Source: CAZMSQ01 sp964569025
Lineage (GTDB): Bacteria; Bacteroidota; Bacteroidia; Chitinophagales; Saprospiraceae
Reading direction: 5' to 3'
DNA length: 64,000 bases
Assembly: GCA_964569025.1 (NCBI GenBank)
Contig: CAZMSQ010000010.1
Span: 16,776-80,775 of the forward strand
Notes under the pieces: model-generated
The model's database searches: none
Seen by the model: the letters and a program-made list of their open reading frames with translations, nothing else
What the model was told of the DNA's origin: nothing
Position numbers and translations under genes: made by a program
Part shown: in pieces, positions 18,274-27,315 of the stretch
Layout: each line of letters begins with the position of its first letter
Position numbering within the stretch: the first letter of the stretch is position 1

Positions 18274-21200
18274 CTATCTCAGAATGGTCACATCGCCAGT
18301 ATACACTTTTCGATCGCTTGCACTCAGTCTGAACACATACCAATAAGTGCCTTCAGAAAGCGCTTTGCCCGAAGAATAGTCCCGACCATCCCAATCATTT
18401 CGGTACGGTGAAGCCTCGTAGACGATATCCCCCCACCGATTAAAAACCACAAGAGAATTTGCGGGATAGACCACCGATAGTCTGTCAAGATCACCAATCA
18501 CCCACATGTCATTCACACCATCAGCATTTGGTGTAAAAGCATTGGGTATATCCGGGTCTGATGGCAAGGGAGGCTCTTCGAGTAAGATTGTAACCATTGC
18601 TGTATCACATAAATCGGGACAGATGGAATTGCATAGGGCATATGAGAACACATCGGTGCCCTCTACCTTGGGGCCTCTGTACTCCGCATCCTGATTTGGA
18701 AGCAAAATGACAGACCCGAGACTTGGACCATTCACAATACTGACGAAAAAGTCGGTCACCTGAACGAATTGATCATTCTCGGTCAGATCGATAAGCAGGC
18801 TGTCAGCGGTATACGGCTGAAATTCCTGATCATTAAATGCCCGTGGAGTGCCTTCTACAAATAGGGTGATTGTATCAGCATCATAATCAGGGCAGAGAGG
18901 CGACGAAACAATCCAGCTAAAGGTATTCTGCCCTGCCATCATTCCTGAAACAACCGCCTCAGGCGCGTCGGGGGGCACTGGCTGTCCGGTACCTGCAAGG
19001 ACCTCCCACCGACCGGTCACTGGTGCATTGAGTTGCCCTGCATTCAAAATTGTTTCTGACGTGCAGACGGTGCCGCTCGTTCCGGCATCTGCTGAGCCCA
19101 ACTCTACCGGACCGAGCACCGTCAGCGTCAACTCAACTGTGCTGTCACAGCCATTTGAGCCGGTAAAGGTATGTTGATAAACACCGGTAGATTCCAGATC
19201 CCGGTCACCAAATCTGAAAACCTCTCCCTCACAGATTTCAGCCTGATCAGTCACAAATTGGAGAGATTTGACAATCAGCTGCAAAGTGACAATGCTGTCA
19301 CAACCATTCTCTGCGGAAAGGGTATCCGTGTAGATGCCACTCTGTTGGATGGACTGCCCGCCAAAAATGACTATTTCACCTTCACAGACAGACGAGTCTA
19401 TGGCCGTGGTTGCGATGGGCAATACGTTGAGATCCAATATCACAACACTGTCACAGCCATTCCCTGCCTGCAAGGTGTCGAGATAGAATCCCTGCTCAAC
19501 CCGAAAGCTGCCACCGAAAAAGACTGAATCGCCATCACAAATAGTCACGGGAAGGGTCGTCTGAAAGACCGGAAGCACTTCCAGACTCAGCGTCACAATG
19601 CTATCACACCCATTGACAGCAGTCAGTGTATCGACATATGTGCCTGGCAGAGACAAAATCTGCGTGCCAAAATCCAAGGAATCTCCTTGACAAATACTAG
19701 TCTGAAGGTTTGTGAAACTGACAGGCCTGACTTCAAGTTGCAGGATGACTATACTGTCGCAACCATTGGCCGCAACAAGGGTATCCAGATACACTCCTGA
19801 TGTATCAAGGGTTCGACCTCCGAAAGAGATTACCTCTCCCTCGCAGATTGACTCCTGCAAATTCTCCAGAGGGACAGGCAATACCTCCAAACTCAAAACC
19901 GTAAAGCTGTCGCAACCACTCTGGGTCGTGGATGTATCGATAAATTCTCCGGTATTCATTCTCCATTTTCCCCCAAAAAGAATACTGTCGCCCTGGCAAA
20001 TGGTCTCGGCAATCTGAACAACTGGAGTAGGGTTGACGCTCAGGGTCAGCACAGCAATGCTGTCACAGCCGCTCAATGACTGGAGTGTGTCGGAATAAAT
20101 GCCGGCAGCTGACAGCCAGGAGTTTCCGAAAAAAAGGCTGTCTCCCTGACAAAGAGAGTCCACAAGATCTGTCTGAAGTACCGGTTGTACAGACAGATCA
20201 AGAGTGACTATGCTATCACACCCGCTGATGGTCTGGAGGGTGTCTCGATAGATTCCGGATTCAGTGAGCTCTTGACCGGCAAACAGTATGAAAACTCCTT
20301 GACAAATCTCTGCTGAAATGTCTGTCAGCGCGGTATCGCCAATTTCGACTTGCCACTCCACCAAACTGTCACATCCGTTGGAAGCGACATACACCGACGG
20401 GTAAGTGCCGCTCTCCTGAATCAACTGACCTTCTAGGGTCAAAGAGGTTCCGGCACAGACAAACGTATCCCGAACCATTTTTGGGGATTGAAGAACTTGC
20501 ACATTCCAGGTCAGGATACTGTCACACCCATTGGATGCAGCAAATAATTGCACGAAGGTTCCGGAGGAATGTACAATTGAATCTCCGATTTGAACGGAAT
20601 CGCCTGCACAGATTGCTGTATCAATGGTGATGTGGAATTCCTGAAGCACTGTCAGGTTCAATTCGAGAATGCTATCACAGCCATTCACCGACTGGAGGGT
20701 ATCAGAATAGAGACCTGCTTGTGACACCCACCCACCTTCAAAGAAAAAGCTGTCTGATTCACAGATTGATGCTGAGGTCGAATTCGCATACACAGGCGCA
20801 ACCTCGAGTTCAATCACAAAAATACTGTCGCATCCGGCATTTGTCAGGAAACTATCGATATACTGCCCTGACTCGAAGTAGGATGAAGCGCCAAATTGGA
20901 AAGTATCTCCTTGGCAAATTTGGGCTGAAATGGTATCAATAGAGACCGGATTGACTGTAAGAACAAGAACCGAAATACTGTCACATCCATTGATTGCCGT
21001 GAACGTATCAGGGTATGTGCCGGAGAGGCTGTAGAAATTCTGACCAAAATGCAGGGAGTCGCCTGCACAGATTTGGGCAACAATCGTATCTCTAAGCACA
21101 GGCAAGACACTGAGATTGATGCTGACCAGAGAATCACACCCATTGGATGAACCGCCCGAGATTATCTCCAACCCGCTTGGCTGGCCTGCATGGTATGGGA

Positions 21201-22557
21201 CTCCGTTCACAATGATGGTATCTCCGGGGCAGATATCCTGCTCAAGCTCGAGGAGAGGTTCTTCGAAAAAAAAGACTTGGACATTCAATACAGAGTCACA
21301 TCCATGGCGGTTTGCTCCTGGAAATGTGTAGGTGCCTTCTACAGGGAAGCCTGTACCATATTGGTCTCCATTGATTTGAATGACTTCTCCCGGACAGATA
21401 AAAGTATCAAGCTGGACAATTTCTGGTGCGCAGAAAACATCTATTGTGACCTCCCTACTGTAAAGGGTGAGAGAAGGGGCTCCGGGGTTGGTCACCTCTG
21501 CCCGATAGACCCCTTGGTCAGCAAAGCCTATGTCATTGAAAATAAGTTGATTGATATTGAGAATGGGAGGATAAAACACGTTATTCTTCCACCATTGATA
21601 TTGATTGTCAGGAACGGTCTGATCGATTCCCAGATCGATTGCATAATTGGTGCCGGCGGGGACTGAAACAAGCAGTGTCTGACCAATTGAGTCTTGCGGT
21701 GCGTAGAAAAGAGAGGTACAGAAATCCTCAATATTTGGGAGAATGTCGTCAAAGGTCAGCCGATTGTTCTGCCCCCGAAGTCTGTTACAGCTCAGTCCGG
21801 TCCCTGAGAGGTCAGGGAGACATTCAATTTCGTTGCCAAAAAACTCGAATTGGTTCAAGGTGAAAAGAGTGGCGAATGATTCGGGGACGCACCCGGAGAT
21901 TTGATTCCCATCGACGAAAAAGATACTGAGGAAGGGGAGCTCACCGAGGCCTGATGGGATTTCACCGATCAGCTGGTTGTCATCGAGCCAGAGTCTGAAT
22001 AGGCCGTCGCAGTTCCCCAGTTCGTCGGGTATATTCCCTGAGAGCTGGTTGTCGCTCAGCCGAAGGTCAAACAACATTTTCAGGTTCCCGATTTCAGGAG
22101 GTATTGGTCCACCGAGTCCGGTATTGATAAGCCAAAGTTGCTCGAGCAGCTCCAGGTCTCCTATGGAGGCTGGTATCCCGCCACCAAGAGCGTTATTGGA
22201 GAGTATCAGTTTTTTGAGGGCACACAGCTGCCCTATGTCAGATGGGATTGCACCTGAAAGATCGCGCATTTCCAGATTGAGTTCCTGCACACAGCCCTGT
22301 GCATTCAGGACAACGCCCACCCATTGGTCGAGGGGTGCCCCGGTATTCCAGGGGATTTCCCCCCCAGGCACATCAACGGCCCATGCAGGACCGTTTGTGG
22401 CGGGGAAAAAAGTTTGAATCAGGTAGAGAGAATCGGCTTGTCGGCTGCAAGAGCATACCGGAGGGTGTTGTGGCGAAACCTGCAGTGAAACCCCTGATCC
22501 AATCAACGCAAATGCCAGAACGGCGAGACCCAAGATGACTGTCAAGGAATGACGCAT
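18274..22557 (-). CDS. Giant surface protein: LRR domain, 15 cysteine-paired repeats, T9SS type B C-terminus
   Basis: 1427 residues from the ATG at 22557, which puts a normal signal peptide (MRHSLTVILGLAVLAFALIG) at the N-terminus; a start at 22605 would add 16 residues. Residues about 95-265 are plant-type leucine-rich repeats (LxxNxLxGxIPxxIGxL), seven or so. An Ig-like segment follows (about 280-375). Residues about 380-1150 are 15 tandem copies of a 51-residue unit with two invariant cysteines (IC-x-GD and NGCDS). Next is a region with an Ig-like fold, and the last 90 residues (PNAFTPNADGVNDMW, FNRWG, YWYVF) are the gliding-motility/CHU_C type B sorting domain, which directs secretion by T9SS. 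The likely role is adhesion or a surface filament. It converges on purN with a seven-base gap. Confidence 0.92.
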   Translation of the reverse strand: MRHSLTVILGLAVLAFALIGSGVSLQVSPQHPPVCSCSRQADSLYLIQTFFPATNGPAWAVDVPGGEIPWNTGAPLDQWVGVVLNAQGCVQELNLEMRDLSGAIPSDIGQLCALKKLILSNNALGGGIPASIGDLELLEQLWLINTGLGGPIPPEIGNLKMLFDLRLSDNQLSGNIPDELGNCDGLFRLWLDDNQLIGEIPSGLGELPFLSIFFVDGNQISGCVPESFATLFTLNQFEFFGNEIECLPDLSGTGLSCNRLRGQNNRLTFDDILPNIEDFCTSLFYAPQDSIGQTLLVSVPAGTNYAIDLGIDQTVPDNQYQWWKNNVFYPPILNINQLIFNDIGFADQGVYRAEVTNPGAPSLTLYSREVTIDVFCAPEIVQLDTFICPGEVIQINGDQYGTGFPVEGTYTFPGANRHGCDSVLNVQVFFFEEPLLELEQDICPGDTIIVNGVPYHAGQPSGLEIISGGSSNGCDSLVSINLSVLPVLRDTIVAQICAGDSLHFGQNFYSLSGTYPDTFTAINGCDSISVLVLTVNPVSIDTISAQICQGDTFQFGASSYFESGQYIDSFLTNAGCDSIFVIELEVAPVYANSTSASICESDSFFFEGGWVSQAGLYSDTLQSVNGCDSILELNLTVLQEFHITIDTAICAGDSVQIGDSIVHSSGTFVQLFAASNGCDSILTWNVQVLQSPKMVRDTFVCAGTSLTLEGQLIQESGTYPSVYVASNGCDSLVEWQVEIGDTALTDISAEICQGVFILFAGQELTESGIYRDTLQTISGCDSIVTLDLSVQPVLQTDLVDSLCQGDSLFFGNSWLSAAGIYSDTLQSLSGCDSIAVLTLSVNPTPVVQIAETICQGDSILFGGKWRMNTGEFIDTSTTQSGCDSFTVLSLEVLPVPLENLQESICEGEVISFGGRTLDTSGVYLDTLVAANGCDSIVILQLEVRPVSFTNLQTSICQGDSLDFGTQILSLPGTYVDTLTAVNGCDSIVTLSLEVLPVFQTTLPVTICDGDSVFFGGSFRVEQGFYLDTLQAGNGCDSVVILDLNVLPIATTAIDSSVCEGEIVIFGGQSIQQSGIYTDTLSAENGCDSIVTLQLIVKSLQFVTDQAEICEGEVFRFGDRDLESTGVYQHTFTGSNGCDSTVELTLTVLGPVELGSADAGTSGTVCTSETILNAGQLNAPVTGRWEVLAGTGQPVPPDAPEAVVSGMMAGQNTFSWIVSSPLCPDYDADTITLFVEGTPRAFNDQEFQPYTADSLLIDLTENDQFVQVTDFFVSIVNGPSLGSVILLPNQDAEYRGPKVEGTDVFSYALCNSICPDLCDTAMVTILLEEPPLPSDPDIPNAFTPNADGVNDMWVIGDLDRLSVVYPANSLVVFNRWGDIVYEASPYRNDWDGRDYSSGKALSEGTYWYVFRLSASDRKVYTGDVTILR
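19102..21420 (-). repeat. 15 tandem copies of a 153-bp coding repeat
   Basis: Within the 1427-residue surface protein. Nearly all units are exactly 51 residues, so the period is 153 bp (the two N-terminal copies are slightly longer). Fixed positions are a Cys in a [VI]C-x-G-[DE] turn near residue 8, a G-x-Y/F near residue 25, and NGCDS or SGCDS near residue 35, followed by an alternating hydrophobic strand and a Pro at the linker. The two cysteines per unit could form a disulfide in each domain. The copies have diverged in DNA sequence, so the array is old rather than freshly expanded. Confidence 0.9.
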
Positions 22558-22628
22558 AAAACAGAGCGATTTCAGTAGTCTCGCAAATGACCCGATACGG
22601 GACAAAACAAACGAGCATATTCAGCCTG

Positions 22629-22659
22629 CGAAGGTACGAAGGGCCGTGCGGAATGCCAA
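22629..22659 (-). promoter_or_regulatory. Probable promoter of the LRR/51-residue-repeat surface protein
   Basis: Read on the minus strand: TTG at 22659-22657, 20 bases, then TACCTTCG at 22636-22629. One mismatch from TAnnTTTG; the spacing is exactly that of the other promoters in the window. The start codon is at 22557. Confidence 0.55.
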
Positions 22660-22796
22660 CGTCCAATTTCGATGCATGCCAGAATTCCCGTTTTGGCTTC
22701 AAAAATACAATGATGCCGGCAGCAAACCTGACGAATAATGATTTTTATTCATAGAAAATGCACTCTATGCGAACTGATATGGCCACACTTTACTGG

Positions 22797-22827
22797 TTGA
22801 ATTTGTGAACCAAAGCCAGTAGTTTTG
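22797..22827 (+). promoter_or_regulatory. Probable promoter of the cohesin/dockerin-like surface protein
   Basis: TTG at 22797-22799 and TAGTTTTG at 22820-22827, 20 bases apart: a full match to TTG-N20-TAnnTTTG. The ATG at 22956 is about 120 bases downstream. Confidence 0.65.
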
Positions 22828-22955
22828 TATTCCGTGGTATATTGTGTGATGTTCCCTATCTTGCGGATACTCATCAGTTGTCAGCATCTTCGTCCTGAGC
22901 GAATGTCGAGACCAATCACATGAGTATCACAGTTATACTGGCAAAAACCGATGAC

Positions 22956-25900
22956 ATGAATCTCTCCCGACTATTGAATACGGCTGCCTTGCTTGCTGCC
23001 TTCTGGGCTGGTGGGGGAACCCCCGTTACTTTCGCACAGTGTGCCCTGCCCAACGGGATCATCTTTGTGGAAAACACCCTTGATGAGGGCCCCGGGTCCC
23101 TTCGTGAAGCCATCGATTGTGCAAACAGCACGCCAGGCCCGAATACCATTCGCTTCAATATCGTAAGTCTTGATGACCAGATTTTCATGGTCGGATCCAC
23201 TACCATGGAACCTTTGCCGGCATTGACGGATGACGAGACCATTATTGACGGAAGCACCCAGGCTGGCTTTGGATTGAATGGCGACTTTACACCCCGGATC
23301 ATATTGGATGGCTCGGCAGTTGACTGGGATTTACCGGTAAACGGGCTGACTATCTTGTGTGACGGGTTTGGGATTTATGGTCTGGAAATCAGAAACTTCC
23401 CTTACAATGGGATTGAAATACGGAACGGGGATGATGGCAGGGTCGGTGATCCACAGCGCATGAACATCATTTATTCGAATGGTGAAGAGCGAGATATCTA
23501 TCCATTAGCTCCGGTAACGGGTATGTATGAAGGGTCTGGTATTTTTATGCGCAGCAGTTCAACCAACGTGACCATTGAAAACAACATCATCGGGTCTGAT
23601 GAAACCTTAGTTCCCGGCCTTGGCAATGAATGGGCCGGCATCCGCACCCAGTTTAACTCGTTTAACAATTTCATCGGCCGAAATACAGACGGTCGCCGGA
23701 ATACGATTTTACACAATCCAACGGGTGTTTTGGTGATTGGCTCTGGGGGTCAGCGCATTTCGGGCAATATTTTTCTATGCAACGATACCGCGGCCATTTC
23801 CATGCTTCAGAACAGCAACAGCAATAAGCCGGCTCCAATGATTACAGCAGCACTGACCACAGGAATCAGCGGGAGTGCTCAAAATGGCAGTACGGTTGAA
23901 GTTTACCTAAGCGTAGCGGATAGCTGCCCTGCAGCTGTATGTCAAGGATCGGTCTACCTCGGAGTAGCCGAAGTTGCGGGGGGTATCTGGCACCTACCAG
24001 CCCCATTTGCAAATGGCACCACCCTATCGGGTGGGGAAACAGTGACCGCACTTGCTGTTGATCTCTCTCCGATCTCATCCAACAGTTCTCCCTTTAGCTC
24101 ATGCCGCACTGTGATAGACCCAAATGTATGCGCCAACAGTCAGGGAGACATTATGGTGACTCACTCCGCTGATGGAGGGATCGGCTCTCTTCGGTATGCC
24201 ATCGGGTGTGCCAATGCAGTACCCGGGCCCAATACTATTCTGTTCTCAATTCCAGAAAACCAACTCACTCCGATTTTTGTGGGCGAAACGACGGGAGACC
24301 CTCTTCCAACGCTAACTGATGGTGCCACCACCATCGACGGAACCTCCCAAACAGGAGGAGCACCTGTACTCGACGGCAGCCTCACCAATTGGGACATCCC
24401 CTACAATGCCTTGTTCATTCAAGGAGACAGTTGCGCCGTCTATGGTCTCGAAATCAGAAATTTCCCCGATGATGCCATCGACATCACCAATGCCGGGTCT
24501 GTGATTATTGGTCGCCCGGGAGGGGGAAACGTCATCCACGGAAACGGGAGTGAGCAAGATGAGTTTGACGGCCTTCCGGGCTCAGGACCTTGGGAAGGCA
24601 GCGGCATTGTCCTAAAAGGAACGACCCACTCCTGCCTGATTCAAGCAAATACCCTTGGACTCACTCCCTCCGGATTGCCATCACCCAATGAATTTGCAGG
24701 GATTCGAATCCGACAATCTGCTGCCGGTCACATAATCGGGGAGGCAAACCCCGAAGCACAGAACAGGATTGCAGGCCAGCCTTTTGGCATCTCTATAGAA
24801 GGCACCGCCCAAAACATAGATATTCAGCCCAATAGCTTTGAATGCAATACAGAAGAGGGGGTTTTGCTCATGGAAGGGGCCAACGGAGATGCTTTGCCTC
24901 CCACCATTGATTCAGCACGTATATTTTCATTTTCCGGAACCATCGCGACCGGAGGAGAACGCATCGACTTGTATGTACAGCCGGATCATTGTGTACAGAA
25001 TGTCTGCCAAGGACAACTGTATATTGGCTCCGGCGTCATTTCTGGCCAGACCTGGCAGTTGGACAGCCTAGTCAGTCCAATCCCCCCCGGCCCAATCAAT
25101 GTGACAGCCACATCCACCGATGGCGATGGGAATACATCAGGGTTTGCACCGTGTATCCAATATACCCGGGACTGCGATTCTTTTTCGGCTCCCGCCATCA
25201 CCGTTCTCGATGACACTTGCTTTGCCGGCATCGGCAGAATATTTATCGACCCCGCCGATCCTCAAGTCCAGACGACGCTGATTCATGAATTACGGCGAAC
25301 AGGAGGCAACCCCCCTATCCCTTCGGATTCCCCACTCGAGGCAGGGACATACCGTGCCATTCTTGCCGACTGGCAGGGATGTGCAGACACCCTTCTGGTC
25401 GAAGTTCTGAATATTGATGGTCTGCCTGAAGCGGATTTCAACCAAGACCAACAGGGCCTCTCCATTTTTCTGACAAATACATCTCAACAGTCGGATTCCT
25501 TAGTTTGGTCTTTTGGAGATGGAGCGACCTCAAACATAAATAACCCCGTGCACACATATTCTACCGCTGGAATTTATGAGATCTGTCTAACTGCATTTGG
25601 AGCCTGTGGAGACAATACTACTTGCCAAACAGTATTTGTGTTGCCTGAAGATCAGTCACCAACCTTCACTGCAGGCTTCGTAAATGGCGAAGCCGGAGAT
25701 ACCGTGTCTGTCCCAATCATCACAAGTGGATTCTCAGATATTATTGGCCTCCAATTTTCTATAGGGCCAGCAGCTCCAACTTTGGGCACCATCATTGGAG
25801 TTGGTAATTTCCAGCTTCCGGGACTCAGTCAGTCTTCGTTTATTCTCTCTCCGGAAAATGCAGCCCTTTCATGGTTTGACTTTGGCCTGAGCGGGGTCAG

Positions 25901-27311
25901 CGTCCCAGACCAAACGGTTCTGTTTGATCTTACCCTTGTACTCAGTACTCAATTCTCCGGATGTCTGCCGATTCAGTTTCTTGAGGACCCCACCCCTCCC
26001 GAGGTCATTCTGATTTTCGATGGGCAGGACGTGCGTGCACCTTTCATTCTCCAGGATGGCGAAATTTGTGAACCGGGGTCAGCAGCCGGCCTTATCAGCA
26101 CTTCCACAGGATTACCTGTCGGACAAGCCACCATATTTTGCGGCGGTTCTCCAGCAGACACGACCATGCCGGACGGTCTTTATTCATGCGATATCAGAAA
26201 TCTCTCTGCCCCCATTGTCATCCGTCCCGAAAAACTCATAAATGCTCGGAATGGCGTCTCCACCTTTGATCTTGTGCGCATCCAACAACACATTCTCAAA
26301 CTGGACACATTCACAGACCCCTATCAGGTAATCGCTGCAAATGCAGACGGATCGGACAAGATTTCCACCATTGACATGCTTCATATCCAGCAGGTTATCC
26401 TGAAAGTTTCCACCTCATTCCCAGCAAATACTTCCTGGCGCTTTGTCCCGGCCTCCCATATTTTCCCATACCCCAGTGCCCCGCTCGCCGGGATCTATCC
26501 ACAGGAGGTGGCACTCAACTCGGCTGGCATCGATACTTCCGGACTGGATTTCATCGGTATAAAAATTGGTGATGTTTCGATGGATAGTGACCCGGCAGAA
26601 GCTGCTGGTTTGTCAGGTATAACGCTCATTCCATCGGTTATCCAGGAATCTTCCAATGACACCCATATTTGCATTGAACTCAATGCATCCTCAAATGAGG
26701 GGTGGATGGCCTTGCAGGGCACTTTGGAATTTGACGCCGCAGCATTCGAACTTGAGCGGGTCGGTGCCATTGAAGAATCCGGGCTGGTTGTGAACACTGC
26801 ATTTGCAGCAACCGGGAAAATCCCGTTTTTATGGGTTGACCCAAGCGTCAAGTCTGGAGGGCAGTCACTTGAACGACAGCCACTAATTCGGCTCCACTTT
26901 AAAACACGTCAATCTCAGCCGTATGGAATCCCTCAATTGTCAATCTCACAATTCCCTACCGAATCATTCGCCATCAATGGATTGGGGGAGAGGAGAATAC
27001 TCGAGATGGGGCAATACCCCATTTTGACAACCTCGGAAAAAACTACAAAACAACCACTTGATATTTCATGCTTCCCAAATCCGTTCTCAACCTCCCTCAC
27101 GTTGCAGATAAAGGATATGACCCGTCATCAAGAGGCTTTCCTGAAAATAGTCGACTGCAGTGGGCGGATTATTTATTCCGGGGCACATCAAATCTCCCCA
27201 CCCCAAACCCAGATAACAATCCCTGCTGAATCTATGAGCACTCCGGGCGTCTATTTCGTTGAGGTTATTACTGAGGCCGGAGTGGACGTTTTACGGGCTA
27301 TCCGGAAATAA
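22956..27311 (+). CDS. Surface protein with two beta-helices, PKD, cohesin-like and dockerin-like modules, T9SS type A C-terminus
   Basis: 1451 residues from the ATG at 22956, which starts a signal peptide ending near FAQC. Two copies of a right-handed beta-helix module begin at about residues 47 and 409 (GSLREAIDCANSTPGPNT and GSLRYAIGCANAVPGPNT). A PKD domain lies at about 825-905 (WSFGDGATSN, NPVHTYSTAGIYEICL). A cohesin-like module follows (about 903-1035), then a dockerin-like pair of calcium-loop/helix motifs (FDLVRIQQHILKL at about 1105 and DGSDKISTIDMLHIQQVIL at about 1130), then a second cohesin-like module (about 1220-1325). The final 80 residues (FPNPFSTSLTL, GVYFVEV) are the type A sorting domain. 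Cohesin and dockerin modules normally bind each other to build cellulosome-like complexes. No catalytic site was recognised. It converges on the next gene with a four-base gap. Confidence 0.9.
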   Translation: MNLSRLLNTAALLAAFWAGGGTPVTFAQCALPNGIIFVENTLDEGPGSLREAIDCANSTPGPNTIRFNIVSLDDQIFMVGSTTMEPLPALTDDETIIDGSTQAGFGLNGDFTPRIILDGSAVDWDLPVNGLTILCDGFGIYGLEIRNFPYNGIEIRNGDDGRVGDPQRMNIIYSNGEERDIYPLAPVTGMYEGSGIFMRSSSTNVTIENNIIGSDETLVPGLGNEWAGIRTQFNSFNNFIGRNTDGRRNTILHNPTGVLVIGSGGQRISGNIFLCNDTAAISMLQNSNSNKPAPMITAALTTGISGSAQNGSTVEVYLSVADSCPAAVCQGSVYLGVAEVAGGIWHLPAPFANGTTLSGGETVTALAVDLSPISSNSSPFSSCRTVIDPNVCANSQGDIMVTHSADGGIGSLRYAIGCANAVPGPNTILFSIPENQLTPIFVGETTGDPLPTLTDGATTIDGTSQTGGAPVLDGSLTNWDIPYNALFIQGDSCAVYGLEIRNFPDDAIDITNAGSVIIGRPGGGNVIHGNGSEQDEFDGLPGSGPWEGSGIVLKGTTHSCLIQANTLGLTPSGLPSPNEFAGIRIRQSAAGHIIGEANPEAQNRIAGQPFGISIEGTAQNIDIQPNSFECNTEEGVLLMEGANGDALPPTIDSARIFSFSGTIATGGERIDLYVQPDHCVQNVCQGQLYIGSGVISGQTWQLDSLVSPIPPGPINVTATSTDGDGNTSGFAPCIQYTRDCDSFSAPAITVLDDTCFAGIGRIFIDPADPQVQTTLIHELRRTGGNPPIPSDSPLEAGTYRAILADWQGCADTLLVEVLNIDGLPEADFNQDQQGLSIFLTNTSQQSDSLVWSFGDGATSNINNPVHTYSTAGIYEICLTAFGACGDNTTCQTVFVLPEDQSPTFTAGFVNGEAGDTVSVPIITSGFSDIIGLQFSIGPAAPTLGTIIGVGNFQLPGLSQSSFILSPENAALSWFDFGLSGVSVPDQTVLFDLTLVLSTQFSGCLPIQFLEDPTPPEVILIFDGQDVRAPFILQDGEICEPGSAAGLISTSTGLPVGQATIFCGGSPADTTMPDGLYSCDIRNLSAPIVIRPEKLINARNGVSTFDLVRIQQHILKLDTFTDPYQVIAANADGSDKISTIDMLHIQQVILKVSTSFPANTSWRFVPASHIFPYPSAPLAGIYPQEVALNSAGIDTSGLDFIGIKIGDVSMDSDPAEAAGLSGITLIPSVIQESSNDTHICIELNASSNEGWMALQGTLEFDAAAFELERVGAIEESGLVVNTAFAATGKIPFLWVDPSVKSGGQSLERQPLIRLHFKTRQSQPYGIPQLSISQFPTESFAINGLGERRILEMGQYPILTTSEKTTKQPLDISCFPNPFSTSLTLQIKDMTRHQEAFLKIVDCSGRIIYSGAHQISPPQTQITIPAESMSTPGVYFVEVITEAGVDVLRAIRK
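23050..25180 (+). repeat. Internal duplication of a beta-helix module
   Basis: The region coding residues about 30-395 is repeated, diverged, by residues about 396-740 of the same protein. Matching landmarks in the same order are GSLR.AI.CAN..PGPNTI, PLP.LTD..T.IDG..Q, YGLEIRNFP, G.WEGSGI or MYEGSGI, NE.AGIR, and C.GS/QLY.G. The units are about 1090 bp apart. Confidence 0.85.
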
Positions 27312-27315
27312 TCAA

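Larger units (their letters stand above)
22558..22955. other. Divergent promoter region between two surface protein genes
   Basis: 398 bases without a gene. It holds a minus-strand promoter (22629-22659) and a plus-strand promoter (22797-22827), both of the Bacteroidota type and listed separately. Their leaders are about 65 and 120 nt long. I see no other repeat or RNA structure in it. Confidence 0.6.

Noticed and set aside
19102..21420. The 153-bp periodicity as a possible CRISPR or DNA tandem repeat
   Set aside because: The repeat is at protein level with diverged DNA, in frame in one long ORF; there are no identical repeats with unique spacers.
22956..27311. Pectate-lyase or polysaccharide-degrading enzyme
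   Set aside because: The beta-helix fold suggests it, but I found no catalytic motif. The modules fit a structural or binding protein.
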